A stretch of 64,000 bases of DNA, taken from assembly GCF_009363115.1 (NCBI RefSeq), contig NZ_CP045298.1, forward strand, positions 2,014,001 through 2,078,000. The letters are read 5' to 3'. The translations under genes were made by a program, and so were the position numbers. This document shows positions 9,224-16,965 of the stretch, in pieces; the first letter of the stretch is position 1, and each line of letters starts with the position of its first letter. The notes beneath the pieces were generated by a model. That model did not search any database. It worked only from the letters and a program-made list of their open reading frames with translations, and had not been told where the DNA came from. Source of the stretch: Paenibacillus brasilensis. Its GTDB lineage: Bacteria; Bacillota; Bacilli; Paenibacillales; Paenibacillaceae.

Positions 9224-10095
9224 GATCTCACTCCTAAAGCAGCGACAGAATACAAATAGGCATCCTCCAGAGAGGGAGGCAACGGAACAGCACTATCACC
9301 GGGACGGCTATCCGAAACAATACGAGCGTGTACACCATCACTGCGATGAATTGCACTGCTGACTGTATATTTTTCTTGTATCTCCTGCAACCTCGTTGAG
9401 GGAATGACATAGTCCCATACCTTGTGATCGACCGTTTGAATAAACTGTTCCGGTGTTGTATAAGTAATGAGGCGTCCCTCAGACATAACTGCAATATTCG
9501 GGGCAATGGATTCGATATCTGTCACAATATGAGTCGATAGAATGACAATACGGTTTGAAGATTGAGAGGATAGTAGATTTCTGAAATTGATTCTTTCCTC
9601 CGGATCCAATCCGACTGTTGGTTCATCAACAATCAAAAGAGAAGGATCATTTAACAAGGATTGTGCTATTCCTACTCGCTGTTTCATCCCGCCTGAAAAT
9701 CCGCCCAACAAGCGTTTTCGTACATGAGAAAGGTTGAGAGCCTCTAAAAGTTCGTCAATCCTTTTCTTAGCCGACTTCATCGTCAAACCTTTCATAGCTG
9801 CTATATACTCTAAAAATTCCACAGGGTTCATATTAGGGTATATACCAAAGTCCTGAGGCAAATACCCTAATTCACTCCTCAATTCATCAGGATTTTTAGT
9901 AATGTCTATTTTATTCCAGGTGACAGTCCCTTTTGTTGGCTTCTCAATAGTAGCCAGTATACGCATAAGCGTCGACTTGCCAGCTCCGTTAGGACCAAGC
10001 AATCCCAATATACCTGGCTTTAAATGTAATGTCATATCTTTTAATGCTTGTTTAGAGCTATAGGTTTTAGTAACATGATCCATAATCAGTTCCAT
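9220..10095 (-). CDS. ABC exporter ATP-binding subunit
   Basis: 291 residues. Walker A is GPNGAGKST, the signature GGFSGGMKQRVG, Walker B LLIVDEPTVGLDP, and the switch His is in ILSTHIV. The C-terminal 80 residues are an accessory region seen in CcmA/BcrA-like exporters. It is the first gene of the operon with the permease and DUF4097 lipoprotein, transcribed away from the two-component genes. The AT-rich 170 bases before it (10096-10266) must hold its promoter, but no strong boxes were identified. Confidence 0.92.
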   Translation of the reverse strand: MELIMDHVTKTYSSKQALKDMTLHLKPGILGLLGPNGAGKSTLMRILATIEKPTKGTVTWNKIDITKNPDELRSELGYLPQDFGIYPNMNPVEFLEYIAAMKGLTMKSAKKRIDELLEALNLSHVRKRLLGGFSGGMKQRVGIAQSLLNDPSLLIVDEPTVGLDPEERINFRNLLSSQSSNRIVILSTHIVTDIESIAPNIAVMSEGRLITYTTPEQFIQTVDHKVWDYVIPSTRLQEIQEKYTVSSAIHRSDGVHARIVSDSRPGDSAVPLPPSLEDAYLYSVAALGVRS

Positions 10096-10266
10096 TCTAA
10101 TTACCCCCAGTACACTTCAAAGTTTGATCAGCTCTAGAAAACAGCTTCTCCCTCAGGTAACTCAAGCATACCGTACGTGTTTAAAAAAATAGTAAAATCC
10201 TAGATATATTTATATATTTTTTTGTATTCATATAGATTCACACAGCTATATCTCTTAATAGTACGG

Positions 10267-10989
10267 CTATCCTTTATAGCTCATCGTAAGATGCTGCTCC
10301 ATCTCCATAATCGCCCTTTCCAGTTGAGGCTGCGGATGCTGCAGCATGTTGCCGTGACCGACAGCCAATAAAGACGGCTTGAAAAGCGCGAGCTTTTTGG
10401 CGCTTTCCAGCGAGCTCTCCTTGTTCCATGTAGCCAGTGCGGGAAATGGAAACAGCGGCTTAAGCCTTCCCGACACCGCAACCCCACCCCGGACCTGGAA
10501 GGCGTCGCCTGCAATCAACGCACGGGTGCGAGTGTCCAAAAATGCCATCGAACCCGGCGTGTGTCCAGGTGTGCTGATCGCCAGGAGCGAGCCTACAGGA
10601 TCCCCGTCCTCCAGCAAAACATCAGGCCGGGTAAGAATTCCCTTCGGCACACTGCCCCGAATGGGGGTATTCGGTTCATCTGTCTCTAACGATACATCGC
10701 CTTGCAGCAGCCGCGCATCTCGTCTGGAAATGAACACTTGCGCATCAGGGTACCTTGCCTTCAACCGATCCAGCGCACCCACATGATCCTCATGGGCATG
10801 GGTAAGTACAATTCGCATAATCGGCTTCCCCATCCGCACAGCAGCCTGTTCAATACCTTTTGCACTGTAAGGCAACCCCGCATCGATCAGGGTGAACCCA
10901 TCGTCCTCCTCCACCAAGTAACAGTTCACCGGGAACAGTCGGGGCATAAACGTCAATTGATACACATGCTGCACCTGAACGATACGCAT
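10267..10989 (-). CDS. Metallo-beta-lactamase fold hydrolase
   Basis: 240 residues with the metal-binding set of the family: THAHEDHVGAL near residue 60, HTPGS near 143, AGDAF near 160 and the late His in VGHGN near 213. It is a stand-alone domain of the glyoxalase II/quorum-lactonase superfamily without signal peptide, so a cytoplasmic thioester, lactone or phosphodiester hydrolase; the substrate is unknown. ATG 10989 lies 9 bases after AGGAG. The operator at 11017-11031 upstream matches the one before the TetR gene at 13651, suggesting TetR control. Confidence 0.9.
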   Translation of the reverse strand: MRIVQVQHVYQLTFMPRLFPVNCYLVEEDDGFTLIDAGLPYSAKGIEQAAVRMGKPIMRIVLTHAHEDHVGALDRLKARYPDAQVFISRRDARLLQGDVSLETDEPNTPIRGSVPKGILTRPDVLLEDGDPVGSLLAISTPGHTPGSMAFLDTRTRALIAGDAFQVRGGVAVSGRLKPLFPFPALATWNKESSLESAKKLALFKPSLLAVGHGNMLQHPQPQLERAIMEMEQHLTMSYKG

Positions 10990-11007
10990 TCATCTCATCT
11001 CCTCATC

Positions 11008-11061
11008 TTGATTAAAACTAATTATATTAGTATTATAAATAACATGATTAGTTTTAATCAA
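11008..11061. promoter_or_regulatory. Operator region upstream of the MBL gene, nested palindromes
   Basis: Two perfect 15-base arms, TTGATTAAAACTAAT (11008-11022) and ATTAGTTTTAATCAA (11047-11061), face each other across 24 bases. Nested within is ACTAAT-TAT-ATTAGT (11017-11031), the same layout as ACTAAT-GCT-GTTAGT upstream of the TetR gene (13727-13741). This is most simply read as paired TetR binding sites overlapping the MBL promoter. Confidence 0.65.
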
Positions 11062-11089
11062 ATCTTTTCGCAGATATTCAGCAGCAAAA

Positions 11090-11120
11090 GGCAGACCCGG
11101 AAAAACATCCCTGGTCTGCC
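11090..11120 (-). terminator. Terminator after the SDR remnant
   Basis: On the minus strand GGCAGACC pairs with GGTCTGCC around a 15-base loop and is followed by TTTT. It lies just past the stop of the SDR remnant and appears to be that lost gene's original terminator. Confidence 0.6.
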
Positions 11121-11155
11121 TCTCTCCAACTATGATGTGAATGCTCCTAAATCCA

Positions 11156-11404
11156 TCAACCCTGCTGGATAGCCTCAGCAATGGGCGTGCTGCCTGACGC
11201 CAGATTAATCGCACGGTGATACGTCTGCCGTTCATCCAGTGCCGCTACCACTGCGGCTACATCCTCACGGGAAATGGTACTAACGGAAGGATCATCCCCC
11301 GTAGCAACCTTTCCGATACCGGGATCATCTGTCAGTCCACCCGGACGAAGGATCGTGTAATCCAGCACATTCACAATAACCCTCCTGTATTCGCAGTCTC
11401 TCAT
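11156..11404 (-). pseudogene. C-terminal remnant of an NAD(P)H-binding SDR/NmrA-like oxidoreductase
   Basis: Only the last 70 or so residues are recognisable: DYTILRPGGLTDDPG, followed by STISREDVAAVVAAL and a final LASGSTPIAEAI, the typical C-terminal half of atypical short-chain dehydrogenases such as YwnB. The Rossmann N-terminus with its GATG motif is missing; the bases upstream of about 11375 do not encode it. No ribosome binding site precedes the first ATG. The loss abuts the AgcS gene end. Confidence 0.75.
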
Positions 11405-11448
11405 CTACATTATACAGAAGTATTTTACCCTTATGGTTCAGGACGCAA

Positions 11449-12891
11449 TCAGATTGATATGTCGAGTTTGTGATCAGGTGCTGTCCTACAGTTTGGCTTC
11501 CCGCTCCAGCACTCCACCTGCTCCAGCCCCGGAATGCTATCTTTGTAGAACACAGGGTCGTGACCCGCCTTTTTCTGCCGTGAATAATCCTTTAAGGCTG
11601 CAAAAGCGACTCGGGATAAAAGAGCAATGGCAATCAGATTGACGACAACCATCATGCCCATGAATAAATCGGCCAAATCCCACACCAGCTGCACCTTGGC
11701 TACCGCACCGAAAATCACCATGCCAATTACAGCAGCGCGATAAAGCCATACCCAGATTTTACTGGATTTCATAAACCCGATGTTCGTTTCGCCGTAATAG
11801 TAGTTACCGACCAATGCGCTAAAAGCGAACAGGAATACCATAATGGCAAGCAAACCAGGCGCCCACGGCCCGATGTGCACACTAAGAGCCGCCTGAGTCA
11901 GCTCAATACCGCTAAGTCCCGGCTTCGTATATGCCCCGGATAACAAAATAATCATTGCCGTGCTTGTACAAATAATAAGCGTATCCGTCAGCACTCCAAA
12001 GGCCTGAATCAAGCCTTGCTTGACCGGATGGCTGGTGTCTGCGGTAGCTGCCGCATTCGGTGCGCTCCCCATTCCTGCTTCATTGGAAAATAAGCCACGC
12101 TTGATGCCATGCATCAAGGCTGCCCCAATGGAGCCTCCCGCAATCTGCTCGAAACCAAACGCACTGCGTACAATCAGGGACAACACGTGCGGCAATTGCT
12201 GAATATTAATGATCACAATAAACAGCGCAATTCCGATATACAGCACCGCCAGTACGATGACGATATATTCGGACATTTTGGCAATCCGCTTGACCCCTCC
12301 AAAAATAATGACCGCAAACGGAGTCGCCATAATCAGACCCACGACCAACCGATTCGTGCCGAAGGCATTTTCAAAAGCCAGCGTAACCGTATTGGACTGC
12401 ACCGCGTTAAAGACCATCCCAAAGCTCAGTGTAATCAGTATCGCAAAGACGATACCCATCCACCGCTTTTTCAATCCGATCTCCATGTAATACGCCGGAC
12501 CGCCACGGAATCCGCCTTTGTCCTTCACTTTATATACTTGGGCTAATGTACTTTCGACGAAGCTGGATGCTGATCCGATGATCGCAATGGTCCACATCCA
12601 GAACACCGCACCCGGGCCGCCCAGCGCAATGGCGATAGCAATCCCTGTAATGTTACCCGTACCCACGCGCGCCGCCATGCTGATACAAAATGCCTGAAAA
12701 GGCGAAATGCTGTCCTTGGAGCCGCGCTTCGACTCTCTCAGAACCCGGAACATATCTCCGATCATTCGTACTTGCAGACCTTTAGAGCGGAACGTAAAAA
12801 ATAGCCCCAATGCGATCAACATGACAATTAACAACTTGGACCAGAAAAAGTCGTTAATTACACCGATCACATCCTGTAAAACCTGTTGCAT
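11449..12891 (-). CDS. Sodium:alanine symporter family (AgcS) amino acid carrier
   Basis: 480 residues with about eleven membrane helices and the family hallmarks ARVGTGNITGIA near residue 70 and GLFSNEAGMGSAPNAAATADTS in the middle (about 260). Start ATG 12891 is chosen over TTG 12897 because the AGGGGGA box then sits 6 bases upstream. The family imports alanine or glycine with Na+ (AlsT/DagA type) across the cytoplasmic membrane. The last 40 residues, charged and cysteine-containing, form a cytoplasmic tail. It is monocistronic and followed by the SDR remnant. Confidence 0.93.
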   Translation of the reverse strand: MQQVLQDVIGVINDFFWSKLLIVMLIALGLFFTFRSKGLQVRMIGDMFRVLRESKRGSKDSISPFQAFCISMAARVGTGNITGIAIAIALGGPGAVFWMWTIAIIGSASSFVESTLAQVYKVKDKGGFRGGPAYYMEIGLKKRWMGIVFAILITLSFGMVFNAVQSNTVTLAFENAFGTNRLVVGLIMATPFAVIIFGGVKRIAKMSEYIVIVLAVLYIGIALFIVIINIQQLPHVLSLIVRSAFGFEQIAGGSIGAALMHGIKRGLFSNEAGMGSAPNAAATADTSHPVKQGLIQAFGVLTDTLIICTSTAMIILLSGAYTKPGLSGIELTQAALSVHIGPWAPGLLAIMVFLFAFSALVGNYYYGETNIGFMKSSKIWVWLYRAAVIGMVIFGAVAKVQLVWDLADLFMGMMVVVNLIAIALLSRVAFAALKDYSRQKKAGHDPVFYKDSIPGLEQVECWSGKPNCRTAPDHKLDISI

Positions 12892-13069
12892 CCACAATCC
12901 CCCTAATATCCATATTCTTTGTCTTCATTCTCTCAGTGAACCGGTTCCATACCCGCCGTTTAGCAGTATTTTTTGAGTATACCAGTTTTTCGCCGCACAG
13001 AGCAGATAATTATACATTTGACTGTATAGAAACCATTACCAGGGAAGAGCACGGTATTTGAACCTCATG

Positions 13070-13651
13070 TTATACTCGTTTCTGCTGCATACGCAAACCT
13101 GCTAAAAAAGTGTTCATCATGACTTCAATACTCCGGTCCACTTCCACGGGTAAACCAAAGCCGCCCTTCTGTTCGAGCGAGGCAAAACCGTGAAGCAGAC
13201 TGCGGAACCCTCTCGCCGCATGAACACAATCCTCTGCCTTAAATCCGTAACCGCTGGACAGAACAGAAATAACAAGCTCCGCCACGCGATCCGCAGCATG
13301 CCTCACTTCGGTATGATTGCGATCAGTTGCATACAGCATCGCTTCATACAAACCGGGTCGCTCGCGGGCATATTGCATATAGGCTTTCCCCATAGCGGTC
13401 AGTGCATCGTCACCCGCTTTGCCAACCGCCGCGCTCATCAAAGCTTCCTCCAACTGTCCCAGGCTGTGTAGAGCCATCACTTGGCGCAGTCCGTTCAACC
13501 CGTCCACGTGGTTATACAAAGACGGCGGGCGAATGTGCAGCTTTTGCGCCAGCGTGGTGAGCGTGACCTCCCCCATTCCCCGTTCATTGGCAATGTCCTC
13601 GGCAGCCTGCAGGATATCTTGCAGCTTCACTCCGTTTCTGGGTGACATCAT
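13070..13651 (-). CDS. TetR-family regulator with WHG-type C-terminal domain
   Basis: 193 residues from ATG 13651, which follows AAAGGAG by 5 bases; an upstream in-frame ATG at 13666 lacks a box. The helix-turn-helix covers about residues 8-55 (TLTTLAQKLHIRPPSLYNHV), and the C-terminal part matches WHG-domain regulators. The palindrome ACTAAT-GCT-GTTAGT lies 76-90 bases upstream and recurs before the MBL hydrolase gene, so it probably represses itself and that gene. The ligand is unknown. Confidence 0.92.
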   Translation of the reverse strand: MMSPRNGVKLQDILQAAEDIANERGMGEVTLTTLAQKLHIRPPSLYNHVDGLNGLRQVMALHSLGQLEEALMSAAVGKAGDDALTAMGKAYMQYARERPGLYEAMLYATDRNHTEVRHAADRVAELVISVLSSGYGFKAEDCVHAARGFRSLLHGFASLEQKGGFGLPVEVDRSIEVMMNTFLAGLRMQQKRV

Positions 13652-13726
13652 CCGGTCTCCTTTCATCGAATCTCTATGTAAGGCTATTACGTATGCAAAT
13701 ACACACTGAACCCTATTTTCATTTTA

Positions 13727-13741
13727 ACTAATGCTGTTAGT
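13727..13741. promoter_or_regulatory. Putative TetR autoregulatory operator
   Basis: ACTAAT, 3-base spacer, GTTAGT: a near-perfect palindrome upstream of the TetR gene. It has the same half-sites and spacing as 11017-11031 before the MBL gene. Confidence 0.6.
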
Positions 13742-13894
13742 CTACACAAAGACCTTGCCGCTTGCAACCATCGCCCTGTCCGGACCTTTATAGAAGAAGA
13801 GCATATCTGCCATAACTGATATAATAAAAGAAATAAGATCATAAAGCGGGTCTGGCAACTTTTTCGATCCTCTGCAAAGGAGATAGCTATATCT

Positions 13895-14635
13895 ATGGAT
13901 TCCAATCCACTTCCTGCCATTGAATTTAAGCATATCACCAAGTATTTCAACGGGTCTGAGCGGCAACGTTCTGTCCTGAACGGAATTACGGCAAAAGTCT
14001 CTCCCGGCAAAATTACCACGCTGGTCGGCCCGTCCGGGTCTGGCAAAAGTACACTGCTCTCACTGTGTAATCTTTTATTGTCACCGGATGAAGGAGAAAT
14101 CAGCGTATTCGGCAAGCCTGTATCCGAGTGGGACATCCCTGAACTGAGACGGAAAGTAGCATTGGTTTTTCAGGATGCTCCCATGCTTCAAGGAACCGTC
14201 CTGTACAATCTCCAAACCGTAGAACGGCTGCACGGTACGGTGCTGCATGATCCGGTTGGCCTGTTAGAGCGCGTAGGACTTACCCGTGACCTGCTGGAAC
14301 AAAAGGCGCAGGAGCTGTCCGGTGGTCAAAGGCAGCGCTTGGCCTTGGCGCGGACTCTCGCCAACCGCCCGGAGATTTTACTGCTGGATGAGATTACTTC
14401 CGCACTGGACCCCGCCTCGGTTAAAGAGGTTGAGGATCTGCTGCTGCAAATGAACAGGGAAGAGGGAACGACCATGATCTGGATTACGCATCATATGGAA
14501 CAAGCCCGCAGAGTGGGCCACGAAACATGGCTGATGATCGACGGAAAGCTCGTGGAGCAAGCGGATACCGAGGCTTTTTTCCATGCGCCACAGCACAATG
14601 AAACTCGCAGGTTCATAGCAGGAGAATGGGTATGA
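13895..14635 (+). CDS. fetA: FetA/YbbL-like ABC transporter ATPase
   Basis: 246 residues. Walker A GPSGSGKST, Q-loop FQDAPML, signature ELSGGQRQRLALAR, Walker B ILLLDEITSALDP, switch His in WITHHM. ATG 13895 follows AAAGGAGATAG. The stop overlaps the start of the UPF0014 permease by 10 bases. The pairing of a short ATPase with a UPF0014 permease is diagnostic for FetAB/YbbLM exporters, which in E. coli export iron and protect against oxidative stress; substrate identity here is by family only. Confidence 0.88.
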   Translation: MDSNPLPAIEFKHITKYFNGSERQRSVLNGITAKVSPGKITTLVGPSGSGKSTLLSLCNLLLSPDEGEISVFGKPVSEWDIPELRRKVALVFQDAPMLQGTVLYNLQTVERLHGTVLHDPVGLLERVGLTRDLLEQKAQELSGGQRQRLALARTLANRPEILLLDEITSALDPASVKEVEDLLLQMNREEGTTMIWITHHMEQARRVGHETWLMIDGKLVEQADTEAFFHAPQHNETRRFIAGEWV

Positions 14636-15393
14636 CGATTGTTGCCCTGATTCTTTCCCTCGGTTTTGTATTTATTGCCATCGTTATGTCCAAGTCCTTC
14701 AAGCTTGGTCTTGACCGGGATATAATGATCGCCACCATCAGAGCATCGGTTCAACTGCTGGCTATCGGTTATGTATTACATTTGATTTTTGGGATGCAGA
14801 GCTACGGATTTATTGTATTGTTCATTCTGCTCATGATCACTGTAGCCTCCCAAAATGTTGCGCGCAAAGGACGGTTTATCCCCGGCCTTATGTGGAAGTC
14901 ATTCCTGACGTTGTTGTGTGTGGAAATCGTTACACAGGCATTCCTGATCAGCCTGCATATCATTCCGGCGACAGCCCGGTATATGATTCCGATTAGCGGC
15001 ATGATCATTGGCAGCTCCATGATTTTGTCCAGCCTGCTGGTATCACAGCTCAAGTCGGAAGTCCTGCTGCGCAAGCCTGAAATCATGCTCATTCTCGCAC
15101 TGGGGGGAACACCGCGACAAGCCATCTTCCCTATACTGAAGAATTGCATACGTTCCAGTATGATTCCAACCATTGAGGGACAGAAAACACTCGGGCTGGT
15201 TCAGCTCCCCGGCATGATGACCGGACAGATCATTGCAGGCGCCAATCCCATTGCCGCCGTCCGTTTGCAGCTGCTGATCGTATTTACTACCATGACCTCT
15301 GCGATTTTGACCAGCGTACTGCTCAGCCTGTTTATTTATCCAGTATTATTTACGCGCCAGCAACAACTGCGCACAGAGTCTTGGGAAGTCTGA
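14626..15393 (+). CDS. fetB: FetB/UPF0014 family ABC transporter permease
   Basis: 255 residues with about seven membrane helices and the conserved family segments TIRASVQLLAIGY near residue 40 and EGQKTLGLVQLPGMMTGQI near 180. It is translationally coupled to the ATPase (10-base overlap). Together they would form a metal (probably iron) exporter in the cytoplasmic membrane. The gene ends 56 bases before the left end of the IS4 element; no terminator is visible between them. Confidence 0.9.
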   Translation: MGMTIVALILSLGFVFIAIVMSKSFKLGLDRDIMIATIRASVQLLAIGYVLHLIFGMQSYGFIVLFILLMITVASQNVARKGRFIPGLMWKSFLTLLCVEIVTQAFLISLHIIPATARYMIPISGMIIGSSMILSSLLVSQLKSEVLLRKPEIMLILALGGTPRQAIFPILKNCIRSSMIPTIEGQKTLGLVQLPGMMTGQIIAGANPIAAVRLQLLIVFTTMTSAILTSVLLSLFIYPVLFTRQQQLRTESWEV

Positions 15394-15449
15394 TGGAGAT
15401 GGTTATACCCAGTCATCTACAGTTACTTGCCATTATCAAAATAAAATAG

Positions 15450-16696
15450 CACGCCTGTTGAATAACCACAAAATGGTAGAAAAAAGATCGTCTTTTCTGT
15501 AGAATCGTTGGTACCATCCAAACGAATCCGAAAGAAGACGATCTCATGAAAAATTCTATCACGATTACATCTATCCTTCAATCCATGCTGACTCCTGAAG
15601 AAGTTCAAAGGGTTGTGAAGTTAATAGGTTATGAAGACAAAGCCCGCAAGTTTACGGTGTACCATTTACTTCAATACTGGTGCATGGCTGCGTTGGAACA
15701 ATGGGGTAGCTATCGATCCAGCGTAGATTATGCGGCTCTCTGTGGCTTGCCTGTCGTCCACTACTCACGCTTTTCAACCAAAGCCGCCGAAGTCCCGTTT
15801 TCCGTATTTAAGGAACTTTTCCATCTACTTGTTTGCAAATGTAACCGGGAAGCACGTCGGAAACTGACTTTCCCCAAAGAATTATTACTCATCGATTCAA
15901 CCACGATGACGGTGGGAAAAACGCGTTTGCCTTGGGCTCCTTATCCCGGGGAGCGTGCAGGTATTAAACTTCATGTCGCTTTACGAGCAGAAAATGGGCA
16001 ACCCCTTCAGGTGGTCGAAACGCTGGGCTCCAAGCATGATGGCCCCATGAGTGAAGCGTTGGCTCAACCGGACTACATTTTGGTCATGGACCGTGCTTAT
16101 GGGAAACTGGAGCGTCTGGATCACTTCAAAACCCATGGACAATCGTTTGTCATTCGGCTTCGCGACAACGTCCATTTGGAAAAGCCTCATGCGCTACGTC
16201 GCCTTACGAAGCCAGATTCATCCGTCATTCGGGATATCACTTGCTAGTTGGGAACCCCTCAGTGTCGTTCCACACAACGTCATCGTGTGGTGATTTTCGG
16301 GATTTTGAAGGTCGGGAAATTCGGGTGGTTACCGATTTAATGCAGGTGACCGCAGAACAAATCGCACAGATCTATAAGGCTCGATGGCAGATTGAAGTCT
16401 TCTTTCGTTGGATCAAGCAACATTTGAATATCCCAACGCTGTTTGGTACGACTGAAAATGCGGTCTATGGGCAATTATTCTGTGCTCTAATCGTCTATGT
16501 CCTGCTCAATTGGCTATTTGTTGCTGCTCAGACTTCATGGCCCCAACATGCCGTTCTTTCCTTTGCGCGATTTTCTCGTCTATTTCTTCTTCAAAACTTA
16601 CCTGTTGAATGGCTGATTCAGATTCAGCGCGTTCTTCTTCAGTGCACCTCTTGTTTCATGAATTGAGTTACTTATTTTGGTTATTCAACAGGCGTG
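15450..16696 (+). mobile_element. IS4-family insertion sequence, complete ends, inactive
   Basis: 1247 bases bounded by perfect 19-base inverted repeats: CACGCCTGTTGAATAACCA at 15450-15468 and its complement at 16678-16696. No clear target duplication is seen (aaaatag before, accctttt after). One transposase gene fills the interior. The same outer end, slightly diverged, is present alone at 58224-58253. Confidence 0.9.
15546..16666 (+). pseudogene. IS4-family DDE transposase, broken by a stop and a frameshift
   Basis: Recognisable DDE regions: LLIDSTTMTVGK (first Asp), ILVMDRAYGKL (second Asp) and the YKARWQIEVFFRWIKQ segment with the catalytic Glu. The frame is interrupted by an in-frame TAG at 16244-16246, where CAG would continue the protein. 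About 50 bases later a missing base in the run near 16296 shifts the frame, and coding resumes as DFEGREIRVV. Two independent lesions make the element non-autonomous. Confidence 0.87.
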
Positions 16697-16947
16697 ACCC
16701 TTTTTAATATTAAGAATCCCTACTACCTGAAATTTGATATTCCCAATACAACAAGATCATCCTTCTAGCCAGCCCTAATTTCTTTGACTGATCATAGAAA
16801 ATAGCCTCTAAAAGACCTATGACCTCACTGCAAAATAGTCATATTCGTCCACCTCTAATGTGCAATAAATTCTTCTTTTTGTGCAACCGATTGCTTTATA
16901 CTATTTTTGTAGACGTTTACAATATGTTGTCGAAATAGACTATTGCT
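16697..16947 (+). promoter_or_regulatory. Amylase upstream region with cre-like site
   Basis: No gene seen. TGTAGACGTTTACA at 16908-16921 differs by one base from a perfect catabolite-responsive element, about 45 bases before the amylase start, where CcpA bound there would repress transcription on rapidly used sugars. TATACT near 16896 is a possible -10 box. Confidence 0.6.
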
Positions 16948-16965
16948 TTGGGGAGGATGATCGGT

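Noticed and set aside
10702..11172. Plus-strand ORF opposite the MBL gene and its promoter
   Set aside because: Shadow frame of the MBL gene, low-complexity His/Leu content and no ribosome binding site.
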